This document shows positions 23,072 to 34,948 of a DNA stretch of 64,000 nt, piece by piece. Made by a program: the position numbers and the translations under genes. The notes below the pieces were generated by a model. The model had not been told where the DNA came from, did no database searches, and saw only the letters and a list, made by a program, of their open reading frames with translations. The stretch's first letter is position 1. Each line of letters opens with the position of its first letter. Source of the stretch: an uncultured Candidatus Saccharibacteria bacterium (lineage in GTDB: Bacteria > Patescibacteriota > Saccharimonadia > Saccharimonadales > Saccharimonadaceae); NCBI GenBank assembly GCA_948614045.1, contig CAPFSK010000001.1:62001-126000 (forward strand), given 5' to 3'.

Positions 23072-24802
23072 CTACGGAGTACGGTTCTTGGTCGCTTTGT
23101 TTACAGCCCAGTACTCAACATCAGAGAAACGGTCCGTCGCATAGACAAGGCGATCGTCTTCGGAGAAGGTTCGGGCGTTTTTATTGAAATAATACGTCAG
23201 ACTTGCCTGGTAAATACCAATCGCCGGAACATCATTCACCCAATAACGTAGGAATGTTTCGTACTTTGCCGTGCGCAAGGTTTCGTTCATAGTACTACGG
23301 GCGGCGAGAATTGAGTCATCGACGAGCGCATTGCGGTAATTCGAAAGATTGAGGCCGGAGGCAGTAGCTTGTGATGAATGATAATATGGGAACAAATCTG
23401 GATTAGCACCAAGCTCAATTTCATAGATCAGGATGTCATAGTTGCGCTGGCGGATAACGTTCATTAAGAAATCTTGTCCGGGATTATAAATCGAAAGCTC
23501 AACGGCGAAGCCGAGCTTTTCCAGTTGTTCTTCGAGATTATTCGCAAGCTCAGGATAATATCCCGTACTAATCGTGGCAAGACGAATCGTCTGGCCCGAG
23601 ATGCCTGCATCGCGCAATGCGGTCTGCGCAGCACTCAAATCGTAGCCCGGAATCTCTGGATAAGCGTCGAGGTTAAGTTCGGATTTCAAAATCGGATAGT
23701 CCAAAGGCTCTTCGCCGTCAAGCACGGAGCGAAGCTCATTCATATTGATGCCCTGGCGGACCGCCTGACGCACGCCTTGGTTCGATAGGACCGAACTTGC
23801 TGTATTCAGAAAGGCGTAAATACCGCTGGCAATCGTAGTTTGCTTCTCATAAACGAGCGCCGAAGTCAAAGTTTCACTATCAAGCGGAGAGAGATCGGCA
23901 GTAGCCGTCACTTCCCCAGTCAACAAAGCATCGGCAATTCCAGTAGAAGTCGTATAGGTGCGAATCGCAAAATTATTGAGCATTGGCATACCTTTGTAAT
24001 AATTTTGATTTGCAACGAGATAGACAATCTTGTCACCGCTATTGTCGACACTCTGCGTAGCATTAAAAGTAAAGGCGCCTGACGTCACGGGGTTGGTACT
24101 GAAATTATGCTCCAGGACCTTGCTAGGCTGAACCTCACCGAGGATATGCTCAGGCAAAATTGGAATATTCAGAGTTGACGCGAAATCCGCGTAAGGTGAC
24201 GGCAAAGTAAAGATGATTGACTCGCCGGAAAGCTCGACTGAAACTCCGGAGAAGTTGGAAGAATACGAAGTATTAATCTCAGTACTCTTCATGAGACTAA
24301 CCGTAAATAAAACATCGTCAAGCGTAATCGGCTCTCCGTCCGACCAGCGCAAATCAGGCTTCAGAGTTACGGTCCAGACTTTACCAGTCTCATCTGGTAC
24401 AATCGAGTCAGCAAGACCAAGCCCAACATGGCCTGAATAGTCAATCGTCGACAACGTCGAAAACATAAGCTTTGAAAGGACTTTTTCACTGCCGGTCGTA
24501 GCAAAAAGTGGATTCATAGTCGATATGCTCCCTACAGTGGCCTCGATATATGTGCCACCATCGACGTAGGCCTGGGCGGTATAGGATTGGTTGTACCAAA
24601 AAAGCTGAGTCAGAGCAAGCGAGATTACCACAATCACGAGAAGCCCCCACTCTAGAATCAATAGACGTACTTGGCGCGCGTTTGGCAGACGGCTAATCAG
24701 ATTTTCTTGGAGGTGTTCTCGGCTACTCTCTTTCGCCTGTGTTGAAAACCGCTCCCACTTTTTGCTAAATTTTTGCCCACGCTTTTTGAAAGTTTGTTTC
24801 AT
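23072..24802 (-). CDS. Membrane-anchored oligopeptide-binding protein (SBP family 5)
   Basis: 576 aa. A long basic cytoplasmic N-terminus, one membrane helix (about 47-68, LLILEWGLLVIVVISLALTQ) instead of a lipobox, then a solute-binding domain: ATVGSISTMNPLF, LKPDLRWSDGEPITLDDVLF and YDILIYEIELGANPDLFPYY are typical of OppA/DppA-like proteins. It would capture peptides at the outer face of the membrane. No ABC permease or ATPase genes are adjacent. It lies 18 nt after secG on the same strand. Confidence 0.88.
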   Translation of the reverse strand: MKQTFKKRGQKFSKKWERFSTQAKESSREHLQENLISRLPNARQVRLLILEWGLLVIVVISLALTQLFWYNQSYTAQAYVDGGTYIEATVGSISTMNPLFATTGSEKVLSKLMFSTLSTIDYSGHVGLGLADSIVPDETGKVWTVTLKPDLRWSDGEPITLDDVLFTVSLMKSTEINTSYSSNFSGVSVELSGESIIFTLPSPYADFASTLNIPILPEHILGEVQPSKVLEHNFSTNPVTSGAFTFNATQSVDNSGDKIVYLVANQNYYKGMPMLNNFAIRTYTTSTGIADALLTGEVTATADLSPLDSETLTSALVYEKQTTIASGIYAFLNTASSVLSNQGVRQAVRQGINMNELRSVLDGEEPLDYPILKSELNLDAYPEIPGYDLSAAQTALRDAGISGQTIRLATISTGYYPELANNLEEQLEKLGFAVELSIYNPGQDFLMNVIRQRNYDILIYEIELGANPDLFPYYHSSQATASGLNLSNYRNALVDDSILAARSTMNETLRTAKYETFLRYWVNDVPAIGIYQASLTYYFNKNARTFSEDDRLVYATDRFSDVEYWAVNKATKNRTP

Positions 24803-24820
24803 AATCGATATATATTAATC

Positions 24821-25048
24821 CTATGCGGGGATAAATAGTAGACACAAAATCGACAAGACAAAGACTAAAACGCAGATAATCGTCGCATTAAATAATGACT
24901 TCTCAAGGCCACGCCTAGTAGTATACAGCTCGCCAGAGCTACCAAAGCCAGCTCCAAGCGAAGCGCCACGTTGCTGCAACAGAATCAACAAAACTGACAA
25001 AATCGCCGACACAAAAGTCAAACTCTGAAAAAATGTTCCCAATTCCAT
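24821..25048 (-). CDS. secG: Protein translocase subunit SecG
   Basis: 75 aa with two membrane helices flanking LLQQRGASLGAGFGSSGELY, the SecG signature with the TTRRGLEK continuation. Start taken at 25048 (MELGTFFQSL): TATAAT ends 6 nt upstream, and the longer frame to 25066 would translate the promoter. Works with SecYE in export. Confidence 0.93.
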   Translation of the reverse strand: MELGTFFQSLTFVSAILSVLLILLQQRGASLGAGFGSSGELYTTRRGLEKSLFNATIICVLVFVLSILCLLFIPA

Positions 25049-25084
25049 ACTATTATTATACTCCAATGGCGCGCAAAAGCAAGC

Positions 25085-25450
25085 CTAGCGGACGAGAAGA
25101 TTAAGCAGGGCGTTGATAACACTCAGGATGATACTTGAAAGTGCAGCACCAAGTAAATCCATTTCGACGCCAGGAAGAAGCCAGATCGTCACGACGACCA
25201 TTAGAGTATTAATAATCACAGTCGAAATCCCCATGGTCAAGATCGCGAGCGGTAAGGCCATGGTCTTAATCAGAGGCTTAACGAAAGAATTAACAAGCGA
25301 GAAAATTAGCCCCGCAACAGCATAAAGAATCCAGGGTGCCGCAAAAGTCTCAGGCGAGTTGACCGTTCCAAACCAAGAAATACAGAGGAACATGCCAAAA
25401 CTTGACGCTAGCCAACGAAGGAGAAAAACAAAAAACTGCTGTTTAATCAT
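25085..25450 (-). CDS. Phage holin superfamily IV-type membrane protein
   Basis: 121 aa with four helices; LIFSLVNSFVKPLIKTMALP, LAILTMGISTVIINTLMV and the C-terminal SINALLNLLVR match the small four-helix proteins annotated as phage holin family or YvlD-like, common in chromosomes without phage. Leaderless-type TATAAT 8 nt before the ATG. Function in the host unknown. Confidence 0.85.
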   Translation of the reverse strand: MIKQQFFVFLLRWLASSFGMFLCISWFGTVNSPETFAAPWILYAVAGLIFSLVNSFVKPLIKTMALPLAILTMGISTVIINTLMVVVTIWLLPGVEMDLLGAALSSIILSVINALLNLLVR

Positions 25451-25469
25451 ACCGTCTTATTATAACATG

Positions 25470-26774
25470 CTATTTTAACATTTGTTTGCGCTTTAATAAG
25501 GTGTGATATGTGATAGCAAAACGATGAGCTTCATCGTCGATACGCGCGATTAGCTTCGCAATATGCGAATCTCCAGGCAGAGTAAGAGTATCGTAGCTTT
25601 CTGCACGGGGGACGATAATACGCACTGCGGCATTGCGAGTATGATCGCCGGATTTATCACGACCGATTACGGCGATTTGCTGTTCGGCTAGCAAATTTTG
25701 CACGGCATTAACCTGCCCCAGTCCACCGTCAAGAATTACTAGGTTCGGGAATTCCCATTCTTGATGTTTTAACCGGCGCTCGACAACTTCACGAAGGTTC
25801 GCCGTATCATCATTTCTTTGATTGCGAAGTTTGAATTTGCGATATTCGGCACGATCGGATACCCCATTCACGAAAACTACCATCGACCCGACAACGTTAG
25901 TACCAGATTGATGCGAAATATCATAGCCCTCGATACGACGCGGAGGCTCAGGAAGATTCAGCAGCATCTGGAGATCGACGAGAGCCTGGTCGGAGGAAAT
26001 ATCAAGAAATTCCTTATCGGAAAAGACGATTTTCTTCTGAAGCTCGCGCAATCCAAAAAGTTGTTTCTTCAGCTCAGCTGCTTCCTCGAAGTTTTGACTC
26101 TTGGCAGCATTCGCCATTTGCTTCTCAAGATCTTTGATAAGTTTATGCCGTCCACCTTCGAGATAAAGTCGTAATTTGCGCAAATTTTTCTTGTATTCCG
26201 TAGAGGTCGTCTTACCGATTTCGATGCCTGGGGTTAGGCCAAGATCAGTATTTAACGTCTTTTTGCCGTCATAAGGTTTGTCGTAATATGGAAAAACTTT
26301 ACGCAAAATCCTAAGAGCTTTCTCGACAGCGCTTTTGCCGTAAAAAGGGCCAATATAAGTCGCTTTATCGTCTTGCGGAGTGCGCGTAAAACTAACATAT
26401 GGCACCTCAGATTTCATGTCAATACGAACGTAGCTCACAGTCTTATCGTCACGCAGTAGAATATTCCATTTTGGTTTGTAGCGTTTAATCATTTCGGATT
26501 CAAGGAACAACGCGTCCATCTCGGTATCAACTACAATCCAGTCGGTATCGGCAATTTCGCGCACTAGAGCAATAGTTTTAGCATCTTTTTGAGTTTTATG
26601 AAAATATTGGCGGACGCGATTTTTAAGCACAGCCGCCTTGCCAACATAAATTACCTGACCGTCGGCGTCCTTATGAAAATAGACGCCAGGAGAAGCAGGC
26701 AAAGTTTTAAGCTTCCGAAGCAACGCATCACGCATATCCGGCGTAACGCTCGGGTCGAGGTCATAATCGTGCAT
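25470..26774 (-). CDS. uvrC: UvrC-like excinuclease subunit lacking the HhH domain
   Basis: Incision nuclease of UvrABC nucleotide-excision repair. GIY-YIG domain at about 27-110 (PASPGVYFHKDADGQVIYVG, KYKPKWNILLRDDKT), UVR motif around 215-250 (AAKSQNFEEAAELKKQLFGL), RNase H-type endonuclease domain with EGYDISHQSGTNVVGSMVVF and ILDGGLGQVNAV, ending at DEAHRFAITYHTLLKRKQML. The usual tandem helix-hairpin-helix end of about 150 residues is absent: the stop follows directly and the promoter of the next gene starts there. Leaderless TATAAT before the ATG. Confidence 0.93.
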   Translation of the reverse strand: MHDYDLDPSVTPDMRDALLRKLKTLPASPGVYFHKDADGQVIYVGKAAVLKNRVRQYFHKTQKDAKTIALVREIADTDWIVVDTEMDALFLESEMIKRYKPKWNILLRDDKTVSYVRIDMKSEVPYVSFTRTPQDDKATYIGPFYGKSAVEKALRILRKVFPYYDKPYDGKKTLNTDLGLTPGIEIGKTTSTEYKKNLRKLRLYLEGGRHKLIKDLEKQMANAAKSQNFEEAAELKKQLFGLRELQKKIVFSDKEFLDISSDQALVDLQMLLNLPEPPRRIEGYDISHQSGTNVVGSMVVFVNGVSDRAEYRKFKLRNQRNDDTANLREVVERRLKHQEWEFPNLVILDGGLGQVNAVQNLLAEQQIAVIGRDKSGDHTRNAAVRIIVPRAESYDTLTLPGDSHIAKLIARIDDEAHRFAITYHTLLKRKQMLK

Positions 26775-26807
26775 ACTATATATTATACCAGATACAACAG
26801 GAGTAGA

Positions 26808-27221
26808 CTATAGCGTCAAGTCGGTCGAGTAATAATCTTGGTAGTAGCGCGCCGCCTCAGCAGTAAACTTTAGAACGCAATAATCCGGGTCGGTGTTATT
26901 CTCGTAGAAAATTGTGTCCATGTCGCGCCAAACCTCGTTTTTAATACTTTGGTCGCTCATTACTTCGACCGTACCGGTAAAAGCAACTCCGCGATATAAT
27001 GGTCGGTCGTAAAAGTATAATCCGGCTTTTGGATTCTGGAGCAGAGACTGAACTTTTTGTGACTTCGTGTTCGTCGTCAGATAAAATTCTTTGATTCCCT
27101 GGCGCTTGCGCGGATTAAGCATAGTACGAGTCGTCGGAAACCCATCAGCTTTAATAAAGCTCAAGAAACAGACGTCTTGGCGGTCAATCATTTTGGCAAT
27201 CGCTGCTGGTAAATCTTCCAT
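26808..27221 (-). CDS. Pyridoxamine 5'-phosphate oxidase-like flavin protein
   Basis: 137 aa, split beta-barrel fold: CFLSFIKADGFPTTRTML, FYLTTNTKSQKVQSLLQNPK, GLYFYDRPLYRGVAFTGTVE. Such general-stress PPOx-like proteins bind FMN, F420 or heme; the cofactor cannot be read from sequence. TATAAT ends 6 nt before the ATG. Confidence 0.85.
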   Translation of the reverse strand: MEDLPAAIAKMIDRQDVCFLSFIKADGFPTTRTMLNPRKRQGIKEFYLTTNTKSQKVQSLLQNPKAGLYFYDRPLYRGVAFTGTVEVMSDQSIKNEVWRDMDTIFYENNTDPDYCVLKFTAEAARYYQDYYSTDLTL

Positions 27222-27269
27222 AGGTTTATTATAGCAGAATTAGGTGCCATTAGTTTAATTTGGTGGGAG

Positions 27270-27938
27270 TTAAGGATGCTTCCTCGGTTTAATCGGATGA
27301 CGAATGACAGTCCTCAACTTATCGGCTTGGCAGCGACGAGGATCGCTGAGGTAAATTTCATGATGATAGCGCGGATTTTTAATATCAAGTTCATAGCCTT
27401 GCTCGGTGGCATAGCTTAACATCGCGGCGACCGTACCCGGCTCGTCATCGTAAGACCCAATATGCATACATTGAACGCAATCTCCCTCATCGTAAGGTAA
27501 AAACTCAACCCGAGAAAAGTCGCACCGCTTCTTTTGGGTAGCAGTCTGAATCGCCCAATCAAAATCGGCTTTGGTGACGAAATCAGGCAGACGAATTACA
27601 GAGATAAAGTTAAACTGGTCTTTTTTATTATAGTCGATAATAGCGGCTTCCCGACCGTCTTGTTGCTCGGCGAGCGCGTCTTGCCACCAGAAGCCTTCAA
27701 GCGGCGGGACGACATAATCGAAATAGCCTTCAATCCGGTAATCCGTCTTCTTGCTCATCTTGATAGTAAAAGCGATAGCGTAAAGCAGCTCGATAGATTG
27801 TTTATATTCTCCGTTTTCCGTATTCGGATCGCCGTGTCCGCGGACAGCAAGATAATTCATTGGCGGGATAGTGATAATATGCGGGTGTTTCGCCGGTAGA
27901 TAAAACTCTTTGTATTCTTTTTTATAATCAAACGCCAT
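27270..27938 (-). CDS. GyrI-like small-molecule-binding domain protein
   Basis: About 222 aa. Start at 27938 fits the AAGGAGG 7 nt upstream; an ATG two codons earlier is less well placed. PPMNYLAVRGHGDPNTENGE, LEGFWWQDALAEQQDGREAA and ENPRYHHEIYLSDPRR-like sequence (NPRYHHEIYLSDPRRCQADK) are characteristic of the GyrI-like/SOUL-heme-like SbmC family found as stand-alone proteins. Ligand unknown. Confidence 0.82.
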   Translation of the reverse strand: MAFDYKKEYKEFYLPAKHPHIITIPPMNYLAVRGHGDPNTENGEYKQSIELLYAIAFTIKMSKKTDYRIEGYFDYVVPPLEGFWWQDALAEQQDGREAAIIDYNKKDQFNFISVIRLPDFVTKADFDWAIQTATQKKRCDFSRVEFLPYDEGDCVQCMHIGSYDDEPGTVAAMLSYATEQGYELDIKNPRYHHEIYLSDPRRCQADKLRTVIRHPIKPRKHP

Positions 27939-28002
27939 GTTCACACCTCCTTGGAACTAGTTCTCAGAAAATAAACTGAGCCCAGAAATGTTAATAACAT
28001 AA

Positions 28003-28527
28003 TCATGGTGCTATTAAACTAATAGCATAAGCATAGATCGACTCCTCAGGCGGCTGATACCTAGTCGTATGATAATGGTCGTTACGAAATATAAACAATA
28101 TGAGCGTCAAAGATAGTATTATAGTGAGCGGAGCTACTAGGATGCCCACTATTAACTGCGACATATGCTGTATCCATTTAATTGTAATACTGGGGATGGC
28201 ATACTTATATAATACAAAAATTACGCCAACCAGCAGAACAATCGCCAACACAATCCCCATACCGATAATTAAATTAGAGTCCAGTCGCATGTTCCTAGCT
28301 CGCTCCGCTTTCCGTTCAAGCTCTTGCCAATTATTCGGCATACAGCAAAATCCCTCGTAGCCGATTAATGCCACTTGAAGGGCTTCGCTCCAAAGTGGTA
28401 GAAAGAATATGATGGGTAATAGCAATATAGTGCACCAGGCCCACCATGGACGTTTTGTTAGCTTGCTAGCATGAGGCTCGTCATTTTGCCTCCAAATGTG
28501 GTCTTTTTCTTTGACATCCTTCATCAT
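28003..28527 (-). CDS. Hypothetical membrane protein, 174 aa
   Basis: Three hydrophobic helices (WCTILLLPIIFFLPLWSEAL; IIGMGIVLAIVLLVGVIFVL; LIVGILVAPLTIILSLTLIL) with a Cys-Cys-Met loop between the first two. Two adjacent ATGs (28527, 28524). TATACT about 11 nt upstream. Unrecognised. Confidence 0.7.
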   Translation of the reverse strand: MMKDVKEKDHIWRQNDEPHASKLTKRPWWAWCTILLLPIIFFLPLWSEALQVALIGYEGFCCMPNNWQELERKAERARNMRLDSNLIIGMGIVLAIVLLVGVIFVLYKYAIPSITIKWIQHMSQLIVGILVAPLTIILSLTLILFIFRNDHYHTTRYQPPEESIYAYAISLIAP

Positions 28528-28561
28528 GATACCTTAGTAGTATAGCATACCAAAAGACGAA

Positions 28562-28583
28562 AAGCCACCCGTTGGGGTGGCTT
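28562..28583 (-). terminator. Terminator of the 5S rRNA
   Basis: Perfect stem aagccaccc/gggtggctt with loop gttg, followed by TTTCG on the minus strand. Confidence 0.9.
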
Positions 28584-28592
28584 ACTCGTATA

Positions 28593-28701
28593 ATTTGGCA
28601 CCTTGCTAGTTTCCCGCTTTCGGCAGTATAATCGCCGCTACTGGGCTTGACTTCTGTGTTCGGAATGGGAACAGGTATTTCCCCAGCGCTATGGGCACCA
28701 A
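28593..28701 (-). rRNA. rrf: 5S ribosomal RNA
   Basis: About 109 nt. Closing stem TTGGTGCC/GGTGCCAA, conserved CCATTCCGAACACAGAAGTC loop and GCCGAAAGCGGGAAAC region. Ends estimated from the terminal stem, plus or minus a few nt. Confidence 0.95.
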
Positions 28702-28822
28702 GAAAGAGTTTCGGCTTCACGCAAAACCTTTGTTCTTGACGTCCATACAACTAGCTAGTACGATGAAATGTAAAACTTCTTGCGGTGTTCCTGCGCTTTC
28801 GCACTGGTGTCGAACACCGGTT

Positions 28823-28892
28823 GTTAGTTAAGTATACCAAGTCACCACGGTTTTTGCAATAGCCAAAACCCGATGACTTGAGCATAAAAAGG
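28823..28892 (-). other. 3' half of the pre-23S processing stem
   Basis: 28882-28892 pairs perfectly with 31984-31994 (gcataaaaagg type, 11 bp), and 28823-28832 with 32000-32009 (gttagttaag, 10 bp). Together they form the long stem typical for RNase III processing of 23S precursors. Confidence 0.75.
28831..28859 (-). promoter_or_regulatory. Promoter-like sequence between 23S and 5S
   Basis: Minus-strand TTGCAA (28854-28859), 17 bp, TATACT (28831-28836). It could give 5S its own transcript. The same bases (28823-28832) also pair with 32000-32009 in a precursor stem, so the resemblance may be incidental. Confidence 0.4.
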
Positions 28893-31983
<3,091 letters not shown>

Positions 31984-32182
31984 CCTTTTTATGCATTGAC
32001 TTAACTAACAATCGAGGTTCGATCGTCAATTCCGTCTACATTTTCATCGTTGTCTTCAAATTGTTAAACTGAAATTTTGGTATGATAATCTGGAGTCTTT
32101 TTAGAAGAATCCGATAGATTACCTCGCATGATTTCTATCGTAATACAGAGGTTGCTCTTCACAACTTGCTTAACTGTTACTC

Positions 32183-32211
32183 AGTATATCGCACCAGTTC
32201 GACAAAGTCAA
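32183..32211 (-). promoter_or_regulatory. Promoter of the 23S-5S transcript
   Basis: TTGACT (32206-32211), 17 bp, TATACT (32183-32188) on the minus strand; about 180 nt leader before mature 23S. It shows the pair is transcribed without a 16S. Confidence 0.8.
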
Positions 32212-32491
32212 CACCTTTTTTGAAGATTTTTGGACTTTTTCGGGTTTTTCGGCCGACTTTTTGCCTGTAGCCGAAAGTTGTGCGGTATTTTTACGATTCA
32301 AAGGGTTAAATTTTTCTATTTTTCACCCCTATAATCCTATAGTAGCATGGATTGGTTAAAAAGTCAATAGTTTTTATGGTTTGTTTTAGGGAGTTTGTCA
32401 ATCTATTGTCAGGCTGGGAATATATCATAGTAGGGATATGGAAAAATCCCACACCGCGTACCCGGAGGCAGTTGGCGTGGGATTAGGTTAG
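32212..32491. other. Intergenic region between the rRNA promoter and the helicase gene
   Basis: AT-rich, no ORF. Contains T tracts upstream of the rRNA promoter that could act as an UP element, and near 32440-32490 a hairpin-like aatcccacaccgcg/cgtgggatt which probably terminates the helicase transcript. Confidence 0.5.
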
Positions 32492-34687
32492 TTAGTTAGT
32501 TGTTTCTACATATAATCTGATTACCGACTCCTTGACACTACCAAAGAGCCTGCGGATTGTAGTTGTGCTCGGCAGAGAGCTATCTAAGTCAATTTCCTTC
32601 ATAGTCGGCCAGTGCCCTAGCTCTTTTGCTTTCTCCTCGAGCAATAGTTTAATCGTGCCTTTAGGATAGCTCGCTGGCTTATTTACTTCTAGGCCAGCAG
32701 CCCTGACTAGATTATTGTGACTACCAAACATTCTGTCAATTGCCGGTTTGCAAGGAAACCTCTTATCATATTTAATCTCCAACGTTGTCGGAGTGCGATC
32801 GCCACACTCATGGTATTTTAGTTGCATGAGTTGAATAACCTCCTGCTTAGTCGGCGGTACTACCTCGCCAACAATCCCAGCCGCAATAAGAGCGCTGTTA
32901 AAATCAGGAAAGAATCTTCTAATTGTTCCGTAGGTCGGAGCCTTCTCGTCTTCGTCTAAGTCTGCGCGGTACAACATCTCTCCTTTTTTCTGATGTAGTT
33001 TTTGTAGGGCGATAATGACATCTTCTTTAGTTTTGAATAGCACTTTTTGAGCTCTTACACTCTTTGGCGTTTTTCTTGCTTTTAATCCCGCCAGAACCAA
33101 TGCTCGGTTAAACGACCCGAATCGCGCGATGTATGTTGCAGCGCTGGGAAGCTTTTTATTTGCGTCGACTTCTTTCGTGTTTGGAGTATGCCCGAGCTCT
33201 TCCGCAAAATTCTTAAGACAATCGAGCATTGTATCGTTGTCCATATACACTCTCAGGAAATTAGGTTTCAATCCGGCGAGCAAAACTGCATTATTATACG
33301 TCTTAAATCGACCTTTATATGCGCTTGCTGATGGTATATCCGGATTACTATTGACTTCATAATGGCTAGGTGTATGCCCCAGTTCTTTGGCGTATGATAC
33401 CAAGGCATCAAGATATTCTTGGTCTGATACTTCGCACCATTTAACGGCCCGCTCAAAGAGCTTCATAACGTCTACCATACGACTTTTAAATTCTGGCGTG
33501 GCGATATTAAGCGTAAACTTCTCTTTGGAATTGGCGTCACCATCCCCGTGCGCGCCTTCGTCGCCATGGGGCGGACGAACCTTGAAATCGTCAATTTCCT
33601 GTTTTAATTCAAGGATTGTCTTAATCCGTTCGCAATTGTCCACGAAATCCAAGACTAAAACTTTATCCTTACCCTCGGAAAGGCGCGTGCCGCGCCCAAG
33701 CTGTTGATAAAAAACTGCTGGCGAAACTGTATTGCGCAGGAAGACGATAACATTCGCATCAGGAACGTCAATACCCTCATTCAACATATCGACTGAGATA
33801 ATTGTATTAATCTCTCCCTCCTTGAAAGACTTTAGAGCACTATCGTTCGCTGAATCGCCGTTTTTCTTGTAAACCAATGCTGCTTTATCACCTATAAGTT
33901 TAGCAATTTTGCGCGCGTGTTCAACGGTTCGACAGAAAACCATTGTTTTTGGATTTTCCACGCCGGCGGAATATTCGCTAATGAGACGAACAATCTCTTC
34001 ATCGCGTTTCTTAATGAAAAGCGTACGGTTTAGCTGATTAATAGATAATTTTTCGTCATTAGCAAGATATTCGTCCAGCCGCTCCTGTGATAAGTCGTCC
34101 AGAACTAGCCGATAATCGCACTCCGCGATCAAGCCACGTTTCGTCGCCTCGACAAAACCAAGTTCATAAACCGGCTCACCGTAGATTTCTTCAATCTTCT
34201 GGCCGTCGAGACGGTCAGGCGTCGCAGTCAAACCAAGCAAAAACTCGGGCTGGAAATAGCGAATTGTCGGGAAATAGGTTCGCGCGTGACTATGATGTGC
34301 TTCATCGACAATAATGTAGGCGAACTCGTCTTTCGGAAAAATTTCGCGGTTTTCTTTCATGGTCTGAAAGGTCGCGAAAAGAAAATTCGTCGGGCGCGTC
34401 GTCTTGTTATATTTGACGTACATACCATAGCTAAACTCTTCGCCGAAATACTCCTGGAATTTTTCCTTCGTCTGGCGAAGGATTTTCTCAGAATGGCAAA
34501 GCACGAGTACGCGGACAAACCGCTTATCGGCAAGATACCTCTCGACCGCGAAGGCCGAAGTATAGGTCTTACCGAGTCCGCTCGCCATGACGACGAGGGC
34601 GCGTTTTTCGCCATTCGCAATCACATTGTCAATTGCCGCTAAACATTCCTGCTGGTATTCCCTGGGTTTAATCTTCGGATTTTTCAT
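32492..34687 (-). CDS. DEAD/DEAH-type helicase with C-terminal HNH-associated DNA-binding repeats
   Basis: 731 aa. Superfamily 2 helicase of the type III restriction/UvrB-like kind: Walker A VVMASGLGKTYTSAF, DEAH box IIVDEAHHSH, LTATPDR, and QLGRGTRLSEGKDK. Residues about 425-730 hold five repeats of 45-60 aa with the pattern LGHTPxxxEVDxxxxLPSxxTYxxRFGSFNxALVLAGL, the 'homing endonuclease associated repeat' type predicted to bind DNA. No nuclease domain is visible, so it may be a remodelling or defence helicase. AGGAGGGG before the ATG; a 216 nt leader upstream. Confidence 0.85.
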   Translation of the reverse strand: MKNPKIKPREYQQECLAAIDNVIANGEKRALVVMASGLGKTYTSAFAVERYLADKRFVRVLVLCHSEKILRQTKEKFQEYFGEEFSYGMYVKYNKTTRPTNFLFATFQTMKENREIFPKDEFAYIIVDEAHHSHARTYFPTIRYFQPEFLLGLTATPDRLDGQKIEEIYGEPVYELGFVEATKRGLIAECDYRLVLDDLSQERLDEYLANDEKLSINQLNRTLFIKKRDEEIVRLISEYSAGVENPKTMVFCRTVEHARKIAKLIGDKAALVYKKNGDSANDSALKSFKEGEINTIISVDMLNEGIDVPDANVIVFLRNTVSPAVFYQQLGRGTRLSEGKDKVLVLDFVDNCERIKTILELKQEIDDFKVRPPHGDEGAHGDGDANSKEKFTLNIATPEFKSRMVDVMKLFERAVKWCEVSDQEYLDALVSYAKELGHTPSHYEVNSNPDIPSASAYKGRFKTYNNAVLLAGLKPNFLRVYMDNDTMLDCLKNFAEELGHTPNTKEVDANKKLPSAATYIARFGSFNRALVLAGLKARKTPKSVRAQKVLFKTKEDVIIALQKLHQKKGEMLYRADLDEDEKAPTYGTIRRFFPDFNSALIAAGIVGEVVPPTKQEVIQLMQLKYHECGDRTPTTLEIKYDKRFPCKPAIDRMFGSHNNLVRAAGLEVNKPASYPKGTIKLLLEEKAKELGHWPTMKEIDLDSSLPSTTTIRRLFGSVKESVIRLYVETTN

Positions 34688-34903
34688 AGAAAATCCCCTC
34701 CTTTTCTATTTTTGAATCTAGGCTGTACAGATTATAACAACTAACTTTTAAGGTACAGATGCCTCGCAAGATTTGCGAGGCCGGTATTTAATAGATATAC
34801 AAAATACCGGCGCTTTGGCGAAATTTGACTAATTATGGCTTATTTTTGGCCTATTTGTAGCTATATTAGCCAAAGCTACAGAGGTAAAGTAAAGCTACCC
34901 CAT
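34688..34903 (-). promoter_or_regulatory. Long structured 5' leader of the helicase gene
   Basis: Starts with ATGGGGTAG exactly where a leaderless start would fall (34901-34903), i.e. a two-codon ORF. Downstream: stem ccggtattt/aaataccgg (around 34780-34818) and gcctcgcaa/ttgcgaggc (34769-34789 region), then a second TATAAT near 34733-34738. Possibly regulatory; no known riboswitch recognised. Confidence 0.4.
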
Positions 34904-34909
34904 ACTTCC

Positions 34910-34938
34910 ATTGTAGCACAGAATTGCATTTTTGTCAA
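34910..34938 (-). promoter_or_regulatory. Promoter upstream of the helicase leader
   Basis: TTGACA (34933-34938), 17 bp, TACAAT (34910-34915) with TGTGC. Confidence 0.75.
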
Positions 34939-34948
34939 GAGAGCATGA

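Noticed and set aside
33540..33580. GC-rich stretch in the helicase gene (PPHGDEGAHGDGD) as a further palindromic element
   Set aside because: Only a short imperfect stem and no match to the cores or ends of the five elements.
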